Below, one piece after another: positions 1 to 7,300 of a stretch of DNA of 39,461 nucleotides (the stretch's first letter is position 1; every line of letters begins with the position of its first letter). A program made the position numbers and the translations under genes. This DNA is from Verrucomicrobiota bacterium (GTDB lineage: Bacteria; Verrucomicrobiota; Verrucomicrobiia; Palsa-1439): assembly GCA_016871575.1 (NCBI GenBank), contig VHCW01000040.1:1-39461 (forward strand), written 5' to 3'. The notes beneath the pieces are model-generated. The model had not been told where the DNA came from and searched no databases. It worked only from the letters and a program-made list of their open reading frames with translations.

Positions 1-713
1 CAATGCGGATAATACCATGGATCAGAGAAACCACCGGCGCTGGCGCGTGTGAACCAGCCGAAGTAGGCTTCAATCGCCTTGATGATGGAATCCTTCATCT
101 CATAGCGCGCATTCACAAACAGCAGATTGTTGCCGCCGTGATACTCGGTGGGCAGATAGCTGCCGTCGGTGCTGCGGTCGGTGATTCTGGCTCCGACGAG
201 GTCAATCGTGAGTGGATAGAAATCCAACACGAGACGGGCCGCGTCGAAGTTGTAGGTTTCATTGGCGCTGCTGAGCACGAAGCCTTTGCCGTAGTTCAGG
301 TACTGGCGACCGAGCTTCAGGGTCGTCGGTGTGAAGAACATCTCGCTGAACTGGACATAACCTTCGCTGAGTCCCACGCTCCAACCACGGTCATAGCTGG
401 TGCTACGGAAGCTGGCGTCGCCTTTTTGTCCCCAAAGCCCTTCGGCCTTGAGGGTGATGACGACGAGCACGTGGTCTTCAAGGTCTGCTTCGCACGTTAC
501 GCGGGTGCGCTGCAGAATGAACGCGTTGTCTGTACGCTTCGCTGTTGGTGGGGATAACCTTGACTGATCTGGCGCGAATCCCATTTCGCTGTTGAAGTAA
601 TATCCGCGGACGCGGACATCGCCACTGAGGCGGATGTTCTGGACGTCGGCGAACACGCTGGTGGCCATCACTCCGGCGGCGGCCAACACTACTGCTAACC
701 ATACTTTCTTCAT
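1..713 (-). CDS. Porin-like outer-membrane beta-barrel protein, N-terminal part (runs off left edge)
   Basis: This minus-strand gene starts at ATG 713 and stays open to the window edge, giving 237 N-terminal residues. The start has a good AGGAGA ribosome site about 6 nt upstream. The N-terminus is a clear Sec signal peptide: MKK, a hydrophobic core, then a likely cleavage after VFA at about residue 23. The mature part begins with alternating polar and hydrophobic strands (IRLSGDVRVRGYYFNS) and contains TLKLGRQYLNYGKGF, a pattern typical of alginate-export-type and other outer-membrane porins. I infer a beta-barrel channel in the outer membrane, substrate unknown. It is divergent from the hydrogenase block, so no functional link is implied. 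The C-terminus is not visible, so the exact family cannot be fixed. Confidence 0.75.
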   Translation of the reverse strand, partial: MKKVWLAVVLAAAGVMATSVFADVQNIRLSGDVRVRGYYFNSEMGFAPDQSRLSPPTAKRTDNAFILQRTRVTCEADLEDHVLVVITLKAEGLWGQKGDASFRSTSYDRGWSVGLSEGYVQFSEMFFTPTTLKLGRQYLNYGKGFVLSSANETYNFDAARLVLDFYPLTIDLVGARITDRSTDGSYLPTEYHGGNNLLFVNARYEMKDSIIKAIEAYFGWFTRASAGGFSDPWYYPH

Positions 714-758
714 TCTGTTCTCCTATTGTTGTTGTTTGCGTTTACTGCTGTTCAGTTC

Positions 759-789
759 GTTTTGTGGACTCTCGAGATATCCACAAAAC
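759..789 (-). promoter_or_regulatory. Perfect 10-bp stem-loop in the porin 5' leader
   Basis: GTTTTGTGGA at 759-768 is followed by an 11-nt loop and its exact reverse complement TCCACAAAAC at 780-789. The loop contains the palindrome TCTCGAGA. It lies inside the predicted untranslated leader, about 45 nt upstream of the start codon, and no T-run follows it on either strand, so it is not an obvious terminator. It could stabilise the mRNA or act as a binding site for a protein or RNA. The stem is directly visible; any role is inference. Confidence 0.5.
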
Positions 790-868
790 ACACAATAGCC
801 AAGAGACCGGTAGAGAATCGCCTGACCAGCAAGCTCTCCACCAACTACTCTCCTAGCAATCGTGCGCG

Positions 869-896
869 ATTATATGCAGGGGCCTTATCTTGTCAA
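869..896 (-). promoter_or_regulatory. Near-consensus sigma70 promoter for the porin-like gene
   Basis: Read on the minus strand there is a perfect -35 TTGACA (896 to 891), a 16-nt spacer and a perfect -10 TATAAT (874 to 869). The predicted transcript start is near 862, leaving a leader of about 150 nt before ATG 713. Both hexamers match the bacterial housekeeping consensus exactly; the spacer is one base shorter than ideal. A 12-bp tandem repeat lies just upstream of the -35. Confidence 0.75.
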
Positions 897-902
897 GCAG
901 TC

Positions 903-926
903 TTTTGAGAATTGTTTTGAGAATTG
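903..926. repeat. Two tandem copies of a 12-bp repeat
   Basis: TTTTGAGAATTG occurs twice back to back (903-914 and 915-926). It sits about 7 bp upstream of the -35 element of the porin promoter, so it could be an activator site or simply a slippage product. No protein assignment is possible from the sequence. Confidence 0.6.
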
Positions 927-931
927 TGCAG

Positions 932-1025
932 GTTTTGGGCAAGCGCTCAATGTGGAGCAGGTTTGCAACCTGCTCTTCCATTACAACCAGGCAGGTTGCA
1001 AACCTGCCCCACATTCCTGCCCAAA
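932..1025. repeat. Long palindromic intergenic repeat (REP/MITE-like)
   Basis: Two 23-nt arms at 951-973 and 991-1013 are inverted copies matching at 22 of 23 positions. Each contains an internally palindromic core (GCAGGTTTGCAACCTGC and GCAGGTTGCAAACCTGC), separated by a 17-nt loop. An outer stem pairs TTTGGGCA (933-940) with TGCCCAAA (1018-1025) across a small internal bulge. There is no coding capacity. Such GCAGGTTGCAAACCTGC palindromes are, as far as I recall, scattered through intergenic regions of Verrucomicrobiota. The rest of 714-1164 holds the porin promoter and leader but no gene I can support. Confidence 0.7.
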
Positions 1026-1164
1026 GGTTTGTGCGCCCTGCGACAATCTTCACCAAGGGGGCAGGCATCAAGTTGTAGAACCCGCAACGAGATGGCCTGA
1101 AGACTGCTTTGGAGAGTTGGCGGGTATTGGGGGTGTAACTGAGAAAGGTTGAAAGGAAACAGAC

Positions 1165-1479
1165 ATGAAGACTTTGATGCGACCGCTGGGGCGTCCTGGC
1201 TTGAAAAAGGCCGTGGGCGCGTTTGGGGTGTTGGGAGCGTTTTTCGTGGCATTGTTCTATGGGCTGGAACATTCCATTACCGTATTATCCAATGCCGGTG
1301 TGCCGGAAGCGTATCGCCGGGCATTCGAAAATGAAGTTCTGCTGTTGCGACTTACAGCCAGCGGCGTGGCGTTGTGCGGCGTGGCAGTGGGGTTTTGCAT
1401 TGCGACCGTCTATTTCCTGTGGCGGACAGGATTGCAGGCGCAAGATTCGGCCGGTTTCACACCGGTGAAACAAAGCTGA
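1165..1479 (+). CDS. Small membrane protein, hypothetical
   Basis: This encodes a 104-residue protein with a ribosome site (GAAAGGAAAC) about 5 nt before ATG 1165. Two hydrophobic segments are predicted, at about residues 16-36 and 62-88, with a polar stretch between them (YRRAFENEVLLLR) and a short polar C-terminal tail, suggesting an inner-membrane hairpin. I recognise no family. It stands alone between the repeat-rich gap and the hydrogenase block, 218 nt before the next start, so it is probably transcribed separately. A perfect 7-bp inverted repeat overlaps its last codons. The real start and coding status rest on the ribosome site and the plausible two-helix topology. Confidence 0.55.
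   Translation: MKTLMRPLGRPGLKKAVGAFGVLGAFFVALFYGLEHSITVLSNAGVPEAYRRAFENEVLLLRLTASGVALCGVAVGFCIATVYFLWRTGLQAQDSAGFTPVKQS
1454..1471. repeat. Perfect 7-bp inverted repeat at gene end
   Basis: GTTTCAC (1454-1460), loop ACCG, GTGAAAC (1465-1471). It lies within the last codons of the small membrane protein. It is followed by AAAGCTGATCC, not a T-run, so it does not look like an intrinsic terminator. It could be an operator half-site pair or a chance palindrome. Confidence 0.3.
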
Positions 1480-1643
1480 TCCAGCAGCCCGCCAGAAATC
1501 TGCCAGTTTGTCAGTGTGGTAATGAATTGCTGACATATTGTCTTTTAGGCTTTCTATCTCCATGGGAAACAGGAAGATTTCTTTCTATACATCAACCTTG
1601 TCAGCAATGAGTTGCAAAGATCGAGTCAGCTTTGTGAAAAGCG

Positions 1644-1659
1644 TGGCAGAGCTGGTGCT
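1644..1659 (+). promoter_or_regulatory. Candidate sigma54 (-24/-12) promoter for the hydrogenase block
   Basis: TGGCA at 1644-1648 and TGCT at 1656-1659 have the GG and GC dinucleotides at the exact 12-bp offset of the sigma54 consensus (TGGCAC-N5-TTGCW). Position 6 and the first T of the -12 element deviate. A start near 1670 would give a leader of about 28 nt before ATG 1698. Hydrogenase operons in several bacteria use sigma54, but no sigma54 activator with an AAA+ domain is encoded in this window. No convincing sigma70 promoter was seen in 1480-1697. Confidence 0.35.
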
Positions 1660-1697
1660 AATCGGAATGGAGACAATAGTCGTTTTTCACACAGCCA

Positions 1698-2675
1698 ATG
1701 AACAACCCCACCGTCAAGGACAAGGCATCGAACGCCGCAGACAAGCGGAGAGTGACGCTTGCCCAGTTGCTTGTCTATGAGTTGCGTGTGCGTGATGCCA
1801 TGCACAAGGACCCGGTCACGGCGCAGCCGTCCGATTCCCTCCGCGCCATCCAGCACCTGATGAAAAAGCACCGCATTTCCGGTGTGCCCATTACCGAGAA
1901 CGGCAGGTTGCTTGGCGTTATCAGTATTGAGGACATCATTAACGCCCTCGACAAGGGGTACATCAATGACCCGTGTGACAAGTGGATGACGCGCGATCCT
2001 GTGACATTGCGCGACCACTACACGCTGGTGCGCGCCGTGGCCGAGTTTGACCGGCACGGTTTTGGGCGGTTCCCCGTGTTGGATGCGTGCGAGCAGTTGA
2101 CCGGCATCATCACCCGCGGCGACATCTCCAACGCGCTCGTCCATCACCTCGAAGCGCGCGCCGAGCAGGCTGTCGCCCACGAAGCCGTGCTCGTCGCCGA
2201 GCGGCAAGCCGATGAAAAAGCCCATCGTGTTGTCCTCCGCACCCCGATCAAGTCCGGCGATTTTGAGAGCGCCGGCAAGGTTTCCCAGCGGATGCGCGAA
2301 ACCTTGCGCCAGCGCGGCATTGATCCCGAAGCGCGTCGCCGGGCCGCCATTGTCGCCTACGAAGCGGAGACCAACATCATCATCCACTCCATCGGCGGCG
2401 AACTGCGCGTCGTCATCGAGCCGGAGCGTGTCGTCATTGATGCCATGGACCAAGGTCCCGGCATTGAACGCCTCGATCTCGCCATGCAGGAAGGCTGGTC
2501 CACCGCCGGGCCGCTGGCCCGGCAGCTTGGGTTTGGCGCCGGGATGGGGTTGCCGAACATGAAAAAAAGCGCCGACCACTTCGAGGTGCGCACCGAACTC
2601 GGCATCGGCACGCATCTGCACGCCGAGATTGTTTTGAAGAAAGCGGAACTCAACCCAGGAACAACAGCATCATGA
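1698..2675 (+). CDS. CBS-pair protein with C-terminal HATPase (RsbW-like kinase) domain
   Basis: This encodes 325 residues. Two CBS repeats occupy about residues 30-150 (VRDAMHKDPV and CDKWMTRDPV mark their starts), and a GHKL ATPase domain of the anti-sigma/serine-kinase type fills about residues 195-312. Visible nucleotide-binding motifs are the N box around EAETNIIIHS (222-231), DQGPGI (251-256) and GFGAGMGLPNM (278-288). CBS pairs usually sense adenine nucleotides, so the fusion suggests an energy-state-responsive regulator. Genes of this type occur beside [FeFe] bifurcating hydrogenase operons. It is the first gene of the block and overlaps the next by 4 nt. The chosen ATG lacks a clear Shine-Dalgarno sequence; no better in-frame start is evident. 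Confidence 0.85.
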   Translation: MNNPTVKDKASNAADKRRVTLAQLLVYELRVRDAMHKDPVTAQPSDSLRAIQHLMKKHRISGVPITENGRLLGVISIEDIINALDKGYINDPCDKWMTRDPVTLRDHYTLVRAVAEFDRHGFGRFPVLDACEQLTGIITRGDISNALVHHLEARAEQAVAHEAVLVAERQADEKAHRVVLRTPIKSGDFESAGKVSQRMRETLRQRGIDPEARRRAAIVAYEAETNIIIHSIGGELRVVIEPERVVIDAMDQGPGIERLDLAMQEGWSTAGPLARQLGFGAGMGLPNMKKSADHFEVRTELGIGTHLHAEIVLKKAELNPGTTAS

Positions 2676-3001
2676 CCATCAAAGACCTCATCGGCTGTCT
2701 GCAAGCCGAACTCCTGACCGGCAGCGCCGACACGCAGGTGTGCGGCTGTTACGCCGGCGATTTGCTCAGCGATGTGCTTGCCAGCGCGAAACCGGATGTG
2801 TTATGGATCACGATCCAAGTCCACCGAAACGTCGTCTCTGTGGCCAGCATGAAGGATATTTCCACCGTATTGATTACTCGCGGACGAAAACTTGACTCGC
2901 AAACCATTGCCGAGGCCGAGCAATCCGGCGTGACCGTCTTGAGCACGCCGCTCAGCAGCTACGAAGCCGCCGGCAAACTCTGGGAGACAGGACTACGATG
3001 A
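2672..3001 (+). CDS. DRTGG-domain protein
   Basis: This 109-residue protein is almost entirely a DRTGG domain: CGCYAGDLLSDVLASAKPDV, then WITIQVHRNVVSVASMKD and a C-terminal GVTVLSTPLSSYEAAGKL. The domain is of unknown biochemical role; it is found in phosphotransacetylase, in pyrophosphatases with CBS domains, and as stand-alone proteins in [FeFe]-hydrogenase operons. The start overlaps the upstream stop (ATGA), indicating translational coupling with the CBS-HATPase gene, and its stop overlaps the NuoE-like start. I infer a regulatory or ligand-sensing accessory of the hydrogenase. Confidence 0.8.
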   Translation: MTIKDLIGCLQAELLTGSADTQVCGCYAGDLLSDVLASAKPDVLWITIQVHRNVVSVASMKDISTVLITRGRKLDSQTIAEAEQSGVTVLSTPLSSYEAAGKLWETGLR

Positions 3002-3534
3002 GCGAACAAAAACAAATCAGCCATTCCGCGCGCCTTGCCACGCTGGACACGACGCATCCCAGCGGCGACCCGCGTTTTGCCGACCTTGACCGGACGATGG
3101 AGAGCTACAATTTCGACCCGACATCGCTCATCCAGATTCTTCACGCCGCCCAGCAGATGTTCGGCTACCTCAGCGCCGATGTGCTCCGCTACATTTCCAC
3201 GTCCTTGAAGCTGCCGATCTCCCACGTGTACGGCGTCGTCACCTTCTACCACCTGTTCACCATGAAACCGCGCGGCAAACACCAGATCATGGTCTGCCGC
3301 GGCACCGGCTGCCACGTGCGCGGCGCGACGCAAGTGCTCGAAGCGCTCCAAAAGGAACTCGGCATCCGCGAGGGCGAGACAACGAAGGACGGTCTTCTCA
3401 GCCTTGCGACGGCGCGCTGCATCGGCGCCTGCGCGCTCGCGCCCGCCATTTCCGTGGATGACGATGTGTACGGAAAGCTTTCGCCGGACAAGGTCAAGGA
3501 CCTTGTGAAGAACGACCTGAAAAAATATGTTTGA
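2998..3534 (+). CDS. hoxE: NuoE/HoxE-like [2Fe-2S] subunit of the NAD(P)-linked hydrogenase
   Basis: This 178-residue thioredoxin-like ferredoxin subunit has an N-terminal helical region (about 25-85, ILHAAQQMFGYLSADVLRYI) and the four cluster ligands of the 24-kDa complex I family: Cys100, Cys105 (CRGTGCHVRG), Cys141 and Cys145 (ARCIGACALAP). In Hox, Hnd and Hyd enzymes this subunit binds beside the NADH/FMN subunit. It is encoded just ahead of the NuoF-like gene, separated by two small accessory genes, and overlaps both neighbours by a few bases. Length and motifs match HndA/HydC/HoxE proteins; which name is best depends on phylogeny. Confidence 0.92.
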   Translation: MSEQKQISHSARLATLDTTHPSGDPRFADLDRTMESYNFDPTSLIQILHAAQQMFGYLSADVLRYISTSLKLPISHVYGVVTFYHLFTMKPRGKHQIMVCRGTGCHVRGATQVLEALQKELGIREGETTKDGLLSLATARCIGACALAPAISVDDDVYGKLSPDKVKDLVKNDLKKYV

Positions 3535-4009
3535 GGAGTTGTCACTGCACATTCTCGATATCGCGATGAATTCACTTGCCGCCAACGCCAGCAAGATCGA
3601 GATCAGCGTGCTGGAAAACCACCAGCGCGACTGGCTCATTCTGCGCGTGCGCGACAACGGCCGCGGCATGGACGCCGCTGCGCTCCACCGCGTGCTGCAC
3701 CACCGCGCCACCACCAAAACCCTTCGCAAGAAAAACATCGGCCTCGGCGTCGCCCTGTTGCGTCAAACCTCCGAGATGTGCGGCGGTCATTTCCACATCC
3801 GCAGCGCCCCCGGCCAAGGCACCAGCGTCACCGCCTCGATGCGCCTCAGCCACATTGACCGGCCGGCGCTCGGTGACTTGAACTCCAGCATCCTCGCCAT
3901 TTGCGCCGCCAACCCAAAGGTGGACGTGCGTTTGCATTACCGCACCGACAAGAACCAATACCATTTCAGCTCACACGAGCTGGCCCCGAAAGGAGAGTCC
4001 TGCCCATGA
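3527..4009 (+). CDS. Stand-alone HATPase (GHKL) accessory protein
   Basis: The 160-residue protein carries the GHKL ATP-binding fold without a histidine-phosphotransfer domain. The N box is DIAMNSLAANASKI (11-24), the G1 box is DNGRGM (43-48), the G2 region is IGLGVALL (71-78) and GQGT follows at 96-99. Similar small ATPases occur between hydrogenase subunit genes of the HydABC/HndABCD type, where their function is unsettled. It overlaps the NuoE-like gene by 8 nt and the next gene by 4 nt. The C-terminal tail beyond residue 110 has no motif I recognise. With the CBS-HATPase protein it makes two GHKL proteins in one operon and no histidine-kinase core in either. Confidence 0.85.
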   Translation: MFEELSLHILDIAMNSLAANASKIEISVLENHQRDWLILRVRDNGRGMDAAALHRVLHHRATTKTLRKKNIGLGVALLRQTSEMCGGHFHIRSAPGQGTSVTASMRLSHIDRPALGDLNSSILAICAANPKVDVRLHYRTDKNQYHFSSHELAPKGESCP

Positions 4010-4377
4010 ACCTCGAACAACTCAAACAGCTCAAAAACAAAGCCCAGAAACAGATCGCCCTGCGCGAGAGCGGCAAGAAATACCGCGTCGTCGTCAGCAT
4101 GGGCACCAGCGGCATCGCCGCCGGGGCGCGCGAGGTCATGAAGACGATGCTCGACGAAATGGAAAAGCGCGGCATCGAAAGCGTCGAAGTCGCCGTCACC
4201 GGCGAGATCGGCATGGTGGACGCCGAGCCGGTCGTGCGCATCGAGGAAGCCGGCGGCGAGAAGACCACCTACGCCAAGGTCAATCCCGAAGTCGCCCGCA
4301 AAATCGTGGTCGAGCATTTGGAGAAAGGCAAGAAGGTCGAGAGCGTCGCCGTCGGCAAGGTCAAAGAACAGGAGTAA
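4006..4377 (+). CDS. HndB-like protein lacking all cysteines
   Basis: The 123-residue protein matches the thioredoxin-like [2Fe-2S] HndB family over its whole length: SMGTSGIAAGAREV (31-44), VEVAVTGEIGMVDAEPVV (60-77), TYAKVNPEVARKIVVEHL near the C-terminus. The family normally has Cys where Ser35, Glu67 and Val71 occur (GTCG and TGC-x3-C). No cysteine is present anywhere, so it cannot bind a cysteine-ligated cluster. It likely keeps a structural or docking role beside the NuoF subunit. It has a strong ribosome site (AAAGGAGAG), overlaps the HATPase gene by 4 nt and precedes the NuoF fusion gene by 6 nt. The substitutions are clear in the nucleotide sequence and are not due to a frameshift. 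Confidence 0.85.
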   Translation: MNLEQLKQLKNKAQKQIALRESGKKYRVVVSMGTSGIAAGAREVMKTMLDEMEKRGIESVEVAVTGEIGMVDAEPVVRIEEAGGEKTTYAKVNPEVARKIVVEHLEKGKKVESVAVGKVKEQE

Positions 4378-4383
4378 TCCCCC

Positions 4384-7300
4384 ATGTCCACCGCCCGAAC
4401 ACATGTGCTGCTCTGCACCGGCACCGGCTGCTCCAGCGCCGGCAGCCTGATTACCCGCGATAAGTTGCGGGACGAACTCAAGAGGGCCGGACTCGGCGAC
4501 GAAATTCATGTCGTCGAGACCGGCTGCATGGGCCGCTGTGATCTCGGGCCGTGCGCGCTCGTCCATCCCGACGACACTTTCTACCAATACGTCAAGCCCG
4601 CCGACGCCCAGGCGCTCATCGAGGAGCATTTCGTCAAGGGACGCCCCTTCGAGAAACTGCTCCCGCGCGACCCCGTCACGCAAAGCGTCATCGCCACCAA
4701 GGAAGACTTCGCGTTCTTCCGTCTCCAAGCCAACGTCATCCGCCACAATTGCGGCGTCATCAACCCCGAGAACATCGAGGAATACATTGCCCGCGACGGT
4801 TACGCTGCGCTCGGCAAAGTGCTCACCGCGATGAAACCCGAACAAGTCATTGCCGAGGTCAAAGCCAGCGGCCTGCGCGGCCGCGGCGGCGCGGGATTCC
4901 CCACCGGCGTGAAATGGGAACTGATGTCCCGCGTGCCGTCCAAGACCAAGTACGTCGTCTGCAACGCCGACGAGGGCGACCCCGGCGCGTTCATGAACCG
5001 GTCCGTCATCGAAGGCGACCCGCACAGCGTGCTCGAAGGCATGATCATCGGCGGCTACGCGATGGGCGCCTCGCAGGGGTACATCTACATCCGCGCCGAG
5101 TATCCGCTCGCCATCAAACGCCTCCAGATCGCCATTGACCAAGCCTACAAGTACGGCCTGCTCGGCCAGAATCTTTTTGAAACCGGCTTCCAGTTCGACC
5201 TCGAACTGCGCATCGGCGCCGGCGCGTTCGTTTGCGGCGAGGAAACCGCGCTCATGCGTTCCATCGAGGGACGCCGGGGCCAGCCGATGCCCCGCCCGCC
5301 GTTCCCCGCGCAACGCGGCCTCTGGGGACAGCCCACCAACATCAACAACGTCGAGACGTGGTCCGGCATTCCTATCATCATCCGCAACGGCGCCGCGTGG
5401 TACTCGGCCATGGGCACCGAGCGCACCAAGGGCACCAAAGTGTTTGCGCTCACCGGCAAGATCAAGAACACCGGCCTCGCCGAGATCACTTTCGGCACGC
5501 CGCTCAGCGACATCGTTTACGAAATTGGCGGCGGCTGTCCCAACGGCAAACAATTCAAAGCCGTCCAGACCGGCGGCCCCTCCGGCGGCGTCATTCCGGC
5601 CAAACATCTCGACACCCCCGTCGAATACGAGAGCCTCCAGAAACTCGGCTCGATCATGGGTTCCGGCGGCATGGTCGTCATGGACGAGGATTCCTGTATG
5701 GTGGACGTGGCGCGGTTTTTCCTCGAATTCTGCTGCGACGAAAGCTGCGGCAAATGCCCGCCCTGCCGGGTCGGCACGAAGCAGATGCTCGACCTCCTCG
5801 AAAAAATCTGCCGCGGCGAAGCCTCCCTCGCCGACCTTGACCTGCTTGAAAGTCTCTGTACCACCGTCAAGGACGCCAGCCTCTGCGGCCTCGGCCAGAC
5901 TGCGCCGAACCCTGTCCTCACGACGCTCCGTTATTTCCGGCACGAGTACGAGCAACACATCCGCGAGCATCGTTGCGTCGCCGGCGCTTGCGGCGCGCTC
6001 GCCATCTCGCCCTGCGAGAACACCTGCCCGCTGAACATGAACATCCCGGCCTTCCTCCAGTTGCTCAAGGAAGACCGCCTTGATGACGCCTTCGAGCAGG
6101 TCGTCATGGACAACCCGCTCCCGTCTTCCACCGGCCGCGTCTGCCAGCACCCGTGCGAGATTCGTTGCCGTCGTTCGCAGGCCGACGCCCCGATCAACAT
6201 GCGCGAGACGCACCGCTACATTGCTGACGTGGCGTATGAAGGCACGGTGGCGAAAAGAGTCCTCAAACGCATTCTCAAACGGAAACAGAAACCGACCGGC
6301 AAGAAGATTGCCGTCATCGGCGCCGGTCCCGCCGGGTTGAGCGCGGCGTTTTATCTTGCGTTGCTCGGCCACAAGGTCACCGTCTTCGAGAAAGCCGCCG
6401 ATGCCGGCGGCATGTTGCGGTACGCGCTGCCCGAATACCGGCTCCCGAAGAAGATCGTGGACAAGGAAATCGCGCTGATCAAGGCCGCCGGAGTCAAATT
6501 CCAGTTCAACACCAAACTCCGCAAGCTCGACAAGTTCGCGAAGGAACACGACGCCGTGTTCGTCGCCGTCGGCACGTGGGAGGAACAGGCGCTCGGTGTC
6601 CCCGGCGACGAGGCGAAGGGACTCTACTCCTCGCTCAGCTTCCTCAACGAAGCGTCGCTCGGCAAGAAGACCAAACTCGGCCAGAAAGTGCTCGTCATCG
6701 GCGGCGGCAACTCCGCCATTGACGCCGCGCGCACCGCGATGCGGCAGGGCGCGGTCGCGACGATTGTCTATCGCCGCAGCCGCGCTGACATGCCGGCGAT
6801 CCAGGAGGAAGTGGACCAGGCCCTCGAAGAAGGCGCGCAGTTGATCACGATGGTCGCCCCGGTGCGGTTGATCACCGATGCCAAGGGCAAGCTCACCGGC
6901 CTCGAAGTCGCCAAGACCGTCCCCGGCAAATACGACGCCAAGGGCCGGCGCGCGCCCGTGGTGACGAAGGACACGTTCATCATCCCGTGCGACGCCATCA
7001 TCAAGGCCATCGGCGAGAAGGCCGACAGCGTGTTGACGAAGGGACTCGGCCTCGAAACGACCTCGTGGGGCACGATCAAGGTTGACCCGTGGACGCTGCA
7101 GACCAGCAACCCGAAAGTCTATGCCGGCGGCGATTACGTCAGCGGCGCGGCCAACGTCGCCACGGCGATGGGCTACGGCAAGAAAGCCGCCAAACAGATG
7201 GATCGCGCGCTAACCGGTTTCGACCGGTTCGAAGAGTTGTGGCCGAAGTTCGAATACGACAACACCGTGCCGCCGCCTTCGCAAGGCGGCGCGCGCAATC

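Noticed and set aside
3-557. Plus-strand frame of 184 codons at the left edge
   Set aside because: It is antisense to the porin-like gene, which has a signal peptide, ribosome site and strong promoter on the minus strand.
853-1272. Minus-strand frame across the intergenic palindrome
   Set aside because: It overlaps the porin promoter, the long palindrome and the small membrane protein; its translation is repeat-derived and lacks family features.
1454-1471. Intrinsic terminator for the small membrane protein
   Set aside because: The stem is perfect but lies before the stop codon and is not followed by a T-run.
3937-6549. An 870-codon minus-strand frame opposite the HndB-like and NuoF fusion genes
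   Set aside because: Same reason: shadow of conserved plus-strand genes in GC-rich sequence, no ribosome site and no domain.
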